Assembly: GCA_041742635.1 (NCBI GenBank)
Contig: JBGSIF010000030.1
Coordinates: 1 to 14,655 of the forward strand
DNA: 14,655 nucleotides
Direction: 5' to 3'
From: JTS-AC122 sp041742635
GTDB lineage: Bacteria > Planctomycetota > Phycisphaerae > Phycisphaerales > UBA1924
A model generated the notes under the pieces. The model was not told where the DNA came from. It made no database searches and saw only the letters and a list, made by a program, of their open reading frames with translations. Below are positions 1-7,120 of this stretch, one piece after another. The translations under genes and the position numbers were made by a program. Within the stretch, counting starts at the first letter, position 1, and each line of letters begins with the position of its first letter.

Positions 1-2034
1 CGCCGCCGTCTGCCGCGTTCCGCCCGCCGCGGGGGCATCCGCAGGTCCGCTCCCCACCTCGGCTCGGAACACATACGGCATCAAGTTCACAAGCGTGGTG
101 CCCGTCCCCTGCGCCCCCTTCACCGCGGCGACTTCCAGCCTCACCAGTTCCGCCAACGCGCGCGCATTCTCTTCCGCCACGACCCCAGACGATTCCGCTC
201 CGCTCTCGATGTCGTCTTTGAGCCGCAGCCTCGCCGCCTCGATCACCGGCCTCAGCACGCTTTCTTCCACAATCACCCCCGCCGCCTTCTGCCTGCCTTC
301 CGATGCAAAGTTCAAACTCCCGCGCCCCGCCACCACTCCCCACGCCGAGAACACGAACGGCGTCTTGATCTTCGCCCCAGCCTGCTCCTTCACTTCCAAC
401 GGGAACCGCCCCGGCGTCGCGTTCTTCTCCTCCGCCGCGATCTTCACGAGGTCCGCCTTCTGCCGTCCGCCTTCATACGAAAACGGCGGCGCCTTGCTGC
501 TCTGCGCCCACACCAGCGGGTTGAAATAATCCCCACCGGGAAAGTTCGTCTTGTTCTCGATCCGCTCCGTCTTCATGTACACCTGCCCCGTCGATTCCCA
601 AAACTTCGACGGCTCCTCCACGCTCGACGACAAGTTCTTCCCCGCCACGACCGTGAAGCCAAGCAGCAGCAGAAATCCTACGATCGCGCTCCCGTAGATC
701 ATCCCGCGCCGTTGCTTCATGTGCGCGCTCGTATTCGACGCCTGCGTCACCAGACCCCGCTCGCGGAACACCTTCTGCAAAAACAAGTCCCGCAGGAAGT
801 ACGCCCGGTCCCGCTCCCACACCTTCCCCTCCGGTAGCGCCTCCACCGGCATACCCAGCGCATCCGCAAGGTCAGCGTCCAGCGCGGTTCCTTCTCGCAT
901 CGACGACGTAAAGTAAATCCCACGCAAAAACAGCGGCTTGGACGACCATTCTCCCGCCACGAAGATCATCTCCAGATACCGCCGCAGCCGCGGCCCGATC
1001 TTCATCAGACTCTCTGGGAACGCATACATCGCGTCCACCTGGCTCGTCCGGCTCGCGCTCGCGTTCTCCGTATTCACCGGATCCTGCATCAGCGCCATCC
1101 GCCGACGCACCAGCCGCTCCTGCACCGTCTTGAGGTGCTGATCGATCAGTTCAGGATTGAACGCGGTATCCAACGGATTCGGGTTCGACCAGCCCATGAT
1201 CTGGTGCTGGAGCGACGGATCGGTCACTTCATCGAAAAACTCTCGGAAACCGTTGATCAGGTCGCACTTGGTGATCACCACGAACACCGGGAAGCGAACC
1301 CCCAGCACCCGCTGGATCTGATCCAGTTGGGCCGCGATTTTCCCCGCTTTGCGCTCGATCGCGTCCGCCGTATCTCGTATCAGGCTCTCCGCGGGCACGA
1401 CCAGCAACATCCCGTTGATCGGGCAGTTTGGTCGAACCTTCTTGAGCAGTTTCAAAAACTCATGCCATTCATTCGTCGCGCCGGGATCGACCTCCTCGAA
1501 CATCAACCGCCCCGCCGTATCCAGAATCACCGCGTGGTTCGTGAACCACCAGTTCATGTTCACCGTCCCGCCGGAACCCTGCAACTGATCCTGCAAACCC
1601 GGCGGAAACCCCACATTGCAGTGCCGAATCGCTTCGGTCTTCCCCGACCCCGGCTCCCCCACCAGCGCGTACCACGGCAGGCTGTACAAGTTCTTCCCCG
1701 CAGCCCGGAACTTCTCGACCCCGGTATCGAAGTTCTTCCGCAGGTCATCGAGCCGCGCTCGCTTCGCCGGCTCGGCGATCCCCGTCGGCGTCGCCGCCGC
1801 GCTCGTCCGGATCGCTTTCTCCATCGGAGATGCCTTGCGCTTCTCCCACCACTTGATCGCAAACTTGTACGCCAGCAGCAAAAGCCCTACCAGAACAACG
1901 CCGCCCGCGATGATCGGCAGCGATTCTCGACCAATGATCGAACCAATCACCCCGATCAGCCCGCCGCCCGCACCAAGTGCCACGACCGCCTTCATCGGCG
2001 GCTTGAGTTCACCAAATGATTCCAGCATCTTCAT
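1..2034 (-). CDS. tssM: Type VI secretion inner-membrane protein TssM (IcmF family), N-terminal 678 residues, cut by the left edge
   Basis: TssM forms, with TssL and TssJ, the trans-envelope complex that docks the T6SS sheath and tube. The frame is open from the ATG at 2034 to the left edge. Two hydrophobic segments lie at about residues 14-32 and 37-52, and a third at about 445-463, the usual IcmF membrane layout. Between them is a cytoplasmic P-loop domain with Walker A GEPGSGKT (126-133), ILDTAGR with DTAG at 172-175, and a GTPase-like TKCD (255-258). The periplasmic part begins near residue 465. Family members are roughly 1100-1200 residues, so nearly half is missing. The start has a GGAG six bases upstream; Met3 is an alternative start. 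tssL lies 73 bp upstream on the same strand. The family call is firm. Whether the P-loop hydrolyses nucleotide cannot be told from sequence, since this varies among TssM proteins. Confidence 0.93.
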   Translation of the reverse strand, partial: MKMLESFGELKPPMKAVVALGAGGGLIGVIGSIIGRESLPIIAGGVVLVGLLLLAYKFAIKWWEKRKASPMEKAIRTSAAATPTGIAEPAKRARLDDLRKNFDTGVEKFRAAGKNLYSLPWYALVGEPGSGKTEAIRHCNVGFPPGLQDQLQGSGGTVNMNWWFTNHAVILDTAGRLMFEEVDPGATNEWHEFLKLLKKVRPNCPINGMLLVVPAESLIRDTADAIERKAGKIAAQLDQIQRVLGVRFPVFVVITKCDLINGFREFFDEVTDPSLQHQIMGWSNPNPLDTAFNPELIDQHLKTVQERLVRRRMALMQDPVNTENASASRTSQVDAMYAFPESLMKIGPRLRRYLEMIFVAGEWSSKPLFLRGIYFTSSMREGTALDADLADALGMPVEALPEGKVWERDRAYFLRDLFLQKVFRERGLVTQASNTSAHMKQRRGMIYGSAIVGFLLLLGFTVVAGKNLSSSVEEPSKFWESTGQVYMKTERIENKTNFPGGDYFNPLVWAQSSKAPPFSYEGGRQKADLVKIAAEEKNATPGRFPLEVKEQAGAKIKTPFVFSAWGVVAGRGSLNFASEGRQKAAGVIVEESVLRPVIEAARLRLKDDIESGAESSGVVAEENARALAELVRLEVAAVKGAQGTGTTLVNLMPYVFRAEVGSGPADAPAAGGTRQTAA

Positions 2035-2107
2035 GCTCTACTCCACAGCGACCATCTTCCACCGCCCATTCCGTTCCAAAACACCCACTGGGGCAACCGC
2101 CCTTCGC

Positions 2108-2818
2108 TTACTTCCCGGCTTCCTGCCCCTTATTCACGATCAACTCCACCGCTTGATTCATCCGTTTGTCCGCCTTGTAGTACAGCGAGATATTCAGCCC
2201 CACCACAAGGATGAACAGCCCCACAAGCGCGATACCCACGCCGATGAGTTTCTTCCCGGGCGGTTCGATGAAGTTCGACGTATTCACATGTTCATACGCC
2301 TCGGGGCATATCTTCGAGTTCTGGTCCGTGTCCATCATCGCGCGAGTCCGCGCCGAGATCTCCAGCATTTTCTTCCGCAAGTATTCCGGTTGCCCGGCGT
2401 ACCACCCCGTGAACCCAAGCCCCATGCAGGTGTAAAACACCGCCAGACGCTCGGTCGCCGCGTCGCCCGATTCCTTGAGCGTCTCTTCAAGCAGGTCAAA
2501 GAACCTCTCGTCACCCGCGAGTTCCTTGCGCTCCGCCGCGAGTTCCTGCCAGCGTTCGCCCCCCCCGCCGGTCCCGCGGACACACTCTCGTACCATGAAG
2601 TCCACAAAGAACAGCAACACCAGTTCGATCTTGTCGAACTGCGCCACGAGATTGCGATCCAACCCCGCCTTGGCCTTGATATCGGCCAAGATCGCTTTCA
2701 CTTCACTCCGCACCGTCGTGAGTTCGATCCGGATCCCCTTCCGTGTCGATCGGCTCAGTCGGCAGATGTACTGAAATAGGGGTTCGCACAGTTCGACCAG
2801 CGTCATGCCTTGCTCCAT
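2108..2818 (-). CDS. tssL: Type VI secretion protein TssL (DotU/IcmH family), short form
   Basis: This 236-residue protein has the DotU pattern: an N-terminal helical cytoplasmic domain, a conserved central block around residues 105-142 (ERFFDLL, then ERLAVFYTCMGLGFTGWY), one hydrophobic segment at about 190-212, and a short tail of about 24 residues. The cytoplasmic domain of DotU proteins binds TssM and baseplate components, and the C-terminal helix anchors it in the inner membrane. The tail carries no OmpA-type peptidoglycan-binding domain, so this is the short form. It is the first gene of the visible tssL-tssM pair. The ATG at 2818 has no clear Shine-Dalgarno; Met5 is an alternative start. 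Length and context fit the family well. Confidence 0.9.
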   Translation of the reverse strand: MEQGMTLVELCEPLFQYICRLSRSTRKGIRIELTTVRSEVKAILADIKAKAGLDRNLVAQFDKIELVLLFFVDFMVRECVRGTGGGGERWQELAAERKELAGDERFFDLLEETLKESGDAATERLAVFYTCMGLGFTGWYAGQPEYLRKKMLEISARTRAMMDTDQNSKICPEAYEHVNTSNFIEPPGKKLIGVGIALVGLFILVVGLNISLYYKADKRMNQAVELIVNKGQEAGK

Positions 2819-2977
2819 GCGTACAACTCAATCCCGCCCACCCACACGCTCCATGCACACTCCACGCACCCCGATCGAGTACCCCCGAACACACCCACGG
2901 CCTACCCGCACCGTCCGACTCCATTAAAGTAGCATACCCGCAACAATCACCTTGTGCATTCTCACAACGCCCAACAA

Positions 2978-3004
2978 AAATCCCCGCACTGACCGCGGGG
3001 ATTT
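2978..3004 (-). terminator. Intrinsic terminator of the lipoprotein gene
   Basis: A perfect 10-bp stem (AAATCCCCGC / GCGGGGATTT) encloses a 7-nt loop. Read on the minus strand, the stem runs into TTTTTGTTGG, a short U tract. It lies 51 bp past the stop of the lipoprotein gene and about 160 bp before tssL. It should therefore end the lipoprotein transcript and separate it from tssL-tssM. The plus-strand side lacks a comparable U run. Confidence 0.75.
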
Positions 3005-3055
3005 GTGTGTATTGACTTGATTCGCGCGCCAATCTCGTGACACCGCGGTTCCGAT

Positions 3056-3589
3056 TTACTTCTTCACCGGGTTGGGCTTGGGTGAATAATCGATGGCCGA
3101 GCGGCGAAGGGTCACTTTCAACTTGCTCTGACCGTCCCATCGGTCGGTCCCCAGTGGAATGATCACACGACGATTGTCGCTCGTCGGCGACCGATCGGCA
3201 GGTGCTTCGGGCAAGTCAGCAATCACAAACAGGTTCATCACCCCCGCCTTTGCCCACTCATCCCACATCGGAGCGTTCGCTGGGAGGGTTTTCGGTGCCG
3301 AGTTGCCCTGATTCAGGGTAAAAGTCGTCGTGGGGGACAGTTTACGGAGGTCTTCCTTGCGGATGAAATCGTCGACGCTCGTTGCCTGCATCTTGCCGAA
3401 GGTGCTTTCGTCGGACGCGACGCCGACGAGGTACACCGTGTAGGTGTCGCTGCCGGCACTGACATCATCGGCAAGCGCGACGGTGACATCGTGACGCTGC
3501 ATGGAGGGGGTCGAACTGCACCCGACGATGAGCAGCCCGAAGGCCGCCGCGACGCACAGCGAGATCGTGTTTCGGAACGTTCGGTTCAT
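3056..3589 (-). CDS. Small outer-membrane-type lipoprotein, putative TssJ-like T6SS component
   Basis: From the ATG at 3589 the protein is 177 residues. That start is preceded by GGAG eight bases upstream and gives a clean signal peptide: Asn-Arg at the N-terminus, a hydrophobic stretch 9-22, and a lipobox IVGC with the lipidated Cys at 24. Earlier in-frame Mets would bury the signal peptide. The mature part is rich in predicted beta strands (TYTVYLVGV, VMNLFVIADLP, RRVIIPL, LKVTLRR) and ends in a Lys-rich tail. Size, lipobox and position next to tssL-tssM suggest TssJ, the outer-membrane lipoprotein that contacts TssM. Similarity to known TssJ is not strong by eye, so that call is an inference. 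It ends 51 bp before its own terminator. The lipoprotein nature is secure. Confidence 0.8.
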   Translation of the reverse strand: MNRTFRNTISLCVAAAFGLLIVGCSSTPSMQRHDVTVALADDVSAGSDTYTVYLVGVASDESTFGKMQATSVDDFIRKEDLRKLSPTTTFTLNQGNSAPKTLPANAPMWDEWAKAGVMNLFVIADLPEAPADRSPTSDNRRVIIPLGTDRWDGQSKLKVTLRRSAIDYSPKPNPVKK

Positions 3590-3610
3590 CAATAAGCTCC
3601 TATATAGAAG

Positions 3611-3638
3611 AATATACCGGATCATGCGACTCTGAGAA
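3611..3638 (-). promoter_or_regulatory. Candidate sigma-70-type promoter of the lipoprotein gene
   Basis: On the minus strand TTCTCA (3638-3633) and TATATT (3616-3611) are separated by 16 bp. The -10 matches the consensus at 5 of 6 positions and the -35 at 4 of 6. The start codon at 3589 is 21 bp downstream of the -10, which implies a very short leader. The AT-rich stretch stands out from its GC-rich surroundings. The assignment rests on this match alone. Confidence 0.4.
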
Positions 3639-3655
3639 CGGGCCGGAGTGTGTAT

Positions 3656-3671
3656 CACCCTATTTAGGGTG
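3656..3671. repeat. Short perfect palindrome upstream of the lipoprotein promoter
   Basis: CACCCTA and TAGGGTG are separated by TT. The element lies about 18 bp upstream of the candidate -35 of the lipoprotein gene and about 70 bp past the stop of the 702-aa gene. It could be an operator or part of a small terminator hairpin. It is followed by no T run on either strand, so an operator is slightly favoured. Confidence 0.4.
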
Positions 3672-3738
3672 GCTTATGGACGACCGGTCTCTCAGAGCAA
3701 GACTATTCTCACCAATCACACGAGTTCATCGGCTTGTA

Positions 3739-5847
3739 CTACCGATTTGCAGTACCACCAGCACCGCTCCCACCGGCACCACCTACTCCAGCCGCGTACT
3801 GCCTAACGACGGCGTGAATCTCACGGTTGTAGTTCCAATCAATCACGATCAAACTCCGAGTCTGACGGACGATGCGGTCGAAATCCTCCATGGCTTGATC
3901 GAATACCAAGTGCATGCCACCGAACGGGGCATCGCCAAGCCCACGGCTCGAACTGTCCGGGCCGACGCCGGGGAACATCCGGACGAGAGCCGCCAAAGTT
4001 TCCCACCACAGCGCGGCGGGAACGAGGTCAAATGCTTCGGTGGGCTGGATGGGATCGGCGGAGAGCCGGTGCGGCCCGAGTGCCTCCAGCCAACGCCCGT
4101 CACGGGCAAAGATCGCGCCAACCCGCTTGGTGAGGGAGACCGAAGCGTCGTACTCATGGGCCACTTGCCGGGCCAGACTGAGCAGTTCGTCCAATACGAC
4201 TGGCAAACTGGTCTTCGAGTCGGTCAGGAGCGTCTTGGCCCCCAGGACAGCCAATGCGTAGAGGTCAACGGGCGTGGCGACCAGCGGGATGATCTCGAAG
4301 TGTGACCCGGAGAGCGGAACGCCGGTGGCGGATTGGATGAGCGCGACATCCGCCGGGGAGAAACGCTGGCCGATGGTACGAAATCGCCATTCGCCCCCGG
4401 CGAGCGCGGCGTCGGACTCCAAACGCCCGTACAGGTCGATCCGCCCGCCAGTGGCGGCCCCGGCAGTACCCCCGCCGAGCGACAGCCGGACCCAAACCAG
4501 GTCGGTGGGCTGGGCGAGTACGCGTTGATCCGTCGAGAGAGTCCCTTCGAGCACGAGGGAGTCGGCGGAGGGGTTGAGTATTTGCCGGATACGGAGTGTG
4601 GCGACGCCTCTCGTGGCAGTGCCGGCACCGGTGGGCCGGAAGATACTGAGTGCGCCTGCGGTGGGTGAGATGTAGTGCTGCGCGTCGCTGGCCTTGATCG
4701 CCAGCGCGATGGCATCCCCGGGATCCACGAGCGAAACGCGGGCCGACCAGACGTGCGGCAGCCCGCGAGCCGGGTCGGACAAATGAACCTGAAAACTCTC
4801 GGGCGAGAGGTTGAGCACGGGACGCTGGGAGGATTCGGTGATCGCGCGGACCGCCGCGATCGAATCCGCAACGGCGCGCACCTTGAGGTGGAGTGTCTCG
4901 ATAAGGCGTCCCCACTTGCCCTGCTGGCCGAGGAACAGCCCGGCATCTTCTGCCCAGGCGACCGTATCCGCGTGAGCCGATCCCGCGGCGCCGAGGGCGA
5001 GGCCCGTACCAACCGTCGAGCGACCGTGCGCGACACCGCCGACGGCTTCGGTATTGGCAGGACGCACGCCCGAGACGACATCCAGGTAAGCGGAGTACGA
5101 GAGCGGCCCGGCGCGGCGGACCAGCAGCAGCCCGGCACCAGGGTTGAACGCGAGCAGCGGGGGACGCCCCGGAAACAAGTCGGCGAGTGGGCGAGTCCTG
5201 GCATTCGCCGGCGATCCACTCGACGCGGCCACAAAGTTCGATTCTGTACCTTTTTCCGGCAGGTACAAATAGCGGTGCAGCGTGGTGGAATACGGAGGAA
5301 GCCCGGCGGCGATCAGTACCGCGTCGTCCTCGCAGAGCACCCAAGGCTCGCCGCTGTGCTGATCGATCGGGTGCACGGGTGAAGGTTGCGGACCGGCATC
5401 GATAAAGGTGACAGGCGGGCGCGAGTTCGTACCCGAGCGGCCTTCAAACCCGGTATGGATGAGTATGGGACGCTCGAAACGTTCGTAGGCACGTACCTGC
5501 GATAGCCAGCGCTGGTCCATGGCGTGATTGGAGAGCGCGTCGCGGTACGCTGGGATCGAATCGACCAATCCCTCGGTACTCTGCACCCACACCTCGGCCC
5601 AATCGTGAAGATACCCCGCGGCGTCAACTACGCAGCCGAGATACACACGAGCGTCGATGTGTGAACGCAGCAAGACGAGCCCGCCGGTGCTTGGCGCACC
5701 GGTCGCGTTCACGCCGGCGGTCGTACCTGCAGGCTTGACGAGCGTGCAGACACGCAGCGGAGCGGCGGCTTGGGCCGCGGTGATCGGTACGGCGTGGTAG
5801 CCATCGGGAACCTTGCCGGGGGTGTATCGAAGGTCTGGGAGTGGCAT
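3739..5847 (-). CDS. Unrecognised 702-residue protein in the T6SS cluster
   Basis: I do not recognise a family. It has no signal peptide or membrane segment, so it is probably cytoplasmic or a structural or secreted part. The N-terminal part (about 50-260) is mixed alpha/beta with many aromatic residues (LGCVVDAAGYLHDWAEVWVQ at about 70-90). The middle (about 365-530) is strand-rich. The segment 535-685 looks helical, with DLYALAVLGAKTLL and a conserved-looking stretch ending SLIVIDWNYNREIHAVVRQ. The tail is Gly/Ala-rich (GVGGAGGSGAGG). It is on the same strand as, and directly upstream of, the TssJ-like lipoprotein gene, with 149 bp between them. The ATG at 5847 has no clear Shine-Dalgarno. 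Long uninterrupted frame and local codon use support a real gene. A T6SS accessory, baseplate or effector-related role is inferred from position only. Confidence 0.85.
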   Translation of the reverse strand: MPLPDLRYTPGKVPDGYHAVPITAAQAAAPLRVCTLVKPAGTTAGVNATGAPSTGGLVLLRSHIDARVYLGCVVDAAGYLHDWAEVWVQSTEGLVDSIPAYRDALSNHAMDQRWLSQVRAYERFERPILIHTGFEGRSGTNSRPPVTFIDAGPQPSPVHPIDQHSGEPWVLCEDDAVLIAAGLPPYSTTLHRYLYLPEKGTESNFVAASSGSPANARTRPLADLFPGRPPLLAFNPGAGLLLVRRAGPLSYSAYLDVVSGVRPANTEAVGGVAHGRSTVGTGLALGAAGSAHADTVAWAEDAGLFLGQQGKWGRLIETLHLKVRAVADSIAAVRAITESSQRPVLNLSPESFQVHLSDPARGLPHVWSARVSLVDPGDAIALAIKASDAQHYISPTAGALSIFRPTGAGTATRGVATLRIRQILNPSADSLVLEGTLSTDQRVLAQPTDLVWVRLSLGGGTAGAATGGRIDLYGRLESDAALAGGEWRFRTIGQRFSPADVALIQSATGVPLSGSHFEIIPLVATPVDLYALAVLGAKTLLTDSKTSLPVVLDELLSLARQVAHEYDASVSLTKRVGAIFARDGRWLEALGPHRLSADPIQPTEAFDLVPAALWWETLAALVRMFPGVGPDSSSRGLGDAPFGGMHLVFDQAMEDFDRIVRQTRSLIVIDWNYNREIHAVVRQYAAGVGGAGGSGAGGTANR

Positions 5848-6020
5848 ATCGGTGTTGGGGGCTGTGCGGTGAGCCGGTTTGGATAGTACCGATAGATTCG
5901 GTGGGGCATCGTTGGAATGTCTGAATGACAGTTTAGCAACTTCTGCCGAGGCGTGTCGGGGCAGGCGAATTGGAACCGATGGGGAGTGTCGCCACGAATG
6001 CCGGACCCGGCGCGGCCTAC

Positions 6021-6992
6021 CTACTCAGAAATCTTCACCGTGCTGGGCATCCGACCTTTGATGTGAGATGCGAGAGATTGGACCTCCGCCCGGCGTGAAG
6101 CACCGTGCCGGAAGCACAGACCAATGAGCCGGGAGGGCGCCCGCTCGTCGAAGTCACGCACGCCGACGAGCGGGCGGAGGGCCGGCACCAGGTCGCTGGC
6201 CAGGCGCGGGATGAGCGAATAGCCCTTGCTCGACGCGACGACATATTTGAGGGTCTCGAGGCTTGTGGCGATGAGGCGCGGGGTGGTGCCGCGGCGTTTC
6301 GCGCAGACGGCCAATGCCTGGTCGCGCAGGCAATGCCCTTCGTCGAGCAGCACCATGTCACGAACACAGAGGCGGGAAGGCGACAACCGAGATTGCGAAA
6401 GCAGTTCACAGCCTTTGGGGGCGATGAGAAGAAACGGCTCGACGAAGAGGGGCACCGTGTCGAGCGATTCGGTGCGAACAGGGAGCGAAAGCAGTGCCGC
6501 GTCGATGGTGCCATCAATGAGCGCGCGGACGAGGCTGGGGGTGGTCTGTTCGGTGACATCGAAGGCCGGTGCGGGCAGGGCGGCTCGGTGTCGCACAAGG
6601 GTTGCTCGACCAGCCGGAACACCCGACGAAGGGTTCGTACTGTTTGAAATCAGTAAATAGGGCATGATGTACGGGGCGAGAGTCGGGATGATGCCGACGC
6701 GCAGAGGGGATGAGGTGTCGGAGGTTTCGGCGGCGGAGGAGCGGAGCCGCTCGGCACCTGCGATCAGGTCGCGGACGATGGGCATCAGCCGCTGACCTTC
6801 GGGTGTCACGATGAAGCGGCGACCGCTGCGCTCGAAGAGCCGGACGCCCAGGGAGCGTTCTATTTTTTGGATTTGGGCCGTAAGCGTTGGCTGCGCGATT
6901 CGGAGGGCTTCGGCGGCCCGTCCGAAGTGGCGATGCTCGGCGACGGCGCGTGCGGCGGCAAGATCACGAAACGAAAGATCGGTGAGATTCAT
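6021..6992 (-). CDS. oxyR: Hydrogen-peroxide-sensing LysR-type regulator OxyR
   Basis: OxyR senses peroxide through a disulfide and activates catalase and other defence genes. The 323-residue protein has an N-terminal winged helix-turn-helix at about 6-64 (HFGRAAEALRIAQPTLTAQI) and a periplasmic-binding-like regulatory domain from about 96. The redox motif GHCLRDQALAVC carries Cys221 and Cys230, nine residues apart as in E. coli OxyR (Cys199/Cys208), and is followed by ATSLETLKYVVASSKGYSLIP, also typical. It is longer than the usual ~305 residues. Between APYIMPYL and TEQTTPSLV it has about 18 extra residues rich in Ser, Pro, Ala and Arg. The gene is divergent from the catalase gene. An inverted repeat begins 9 bp upstream of its start, which suggests autoregulation. 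The start has only a weak GGAA upstream. Confidence 0.93.
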   Translation of the reverse strand: MNLTDLSFRDLAAARAVAEHRHFGRAAEALRIAQPTLTAQIQKIERSLGVRLFERSGRRFIVTPEGQRLMPIVRDLIAGAERLRSSAAETSDTSSPLRVGIIPTLAPYIMPYLLISNSTNPSSGVPAGRATLVRHRAALPAPAFDVTEQTTPSLVRALIDGTIDAALLSLPVRTESLDTVPLFVEPFLLIAPKGCELLSQSRLSPSRLCVRDMVLLDEGHCLRDQALAVCAKRRGTTPRLIATSLETLKYVVASSKGYSLIPRLASDLVPALRPLVGVRDFDERAPSRLIGLCFRHGASRRAEVQSLASHIKGRMPSTVKISE

Positions 6993-7000
6993 AGGTATTT

Positions 7001-7026
7001 CCGATCAGTGGATTTGAAATGATCGG
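7001..7026. promoter_or_regulatory. Candidate OxyR operator between oxyR and the catalase gene
   Basis: CCGATCA (7001-7007) and TGATCGG (7020-7026) form a perfect inverted repeat around a 12-nt AT-rich spacer. It lies between the divergent genes, 8 bp from the oxyR start codon and touching the candidate catalase -35. LysR-type regulators bind imperfect dyads in such positions. The bases do not match the enterobacterial OxyR consensus (ATAG/CTAT tetrads), so the assignment is by position and symmetry. Confidence 0.5.
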
Positions 7027-7027
7027 T

Positions 7028-7056
7028 TGGACAAATGATATGCTGTATGGGACAAT
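7028..7056 (+). promoter_or_regulatory. Candidate promoter of the catalase gene
   Basis: TGGACA (7028-7033) and GACAAT (7051-7056) are 17 bp apart. The -35 matches consensus at 5 of 6 positions and the -10 at 4 of 6. The weak -10 and the adjacent dyad just upstream of the -35 are what an OxyR-activated promoter would look like. The start codon at 7121 gives a leader of about 55-60 nt. Confidence 0.4.
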
Positions 7057-7120
7057 CCACCATTAGAGATGTCATCTTTCTGATCCGGCGTGATCCATGA
7101 CTTCGCTTCAGGAGCCTTCA

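Noticed and set aside
1135..2779. Plus-strand frames at 1135-2019 and 1616-2779
   Set aside because: They are antisense to tssM and tssL, whose motifs and membrane segments are clear. Their products are low-complexity, Arg/Pro-rich.
2819..2975. Promoter for tssL-tssM
   Set aside because: An AT-richer stretch (ACTTTAAT on the minus strand near 2925-2935) is present, but no -35/-10 pair with acceptable spacing could be found.
4224..5382. Several long frames on both strands inside 4224-5382
   Set aside because: They lie within the 702-residue gene in other frames and have Arg-rich or Ser/Pro-rich products typical of GC-rich shadows. The 702-residue frame is longest and has balanced composition.
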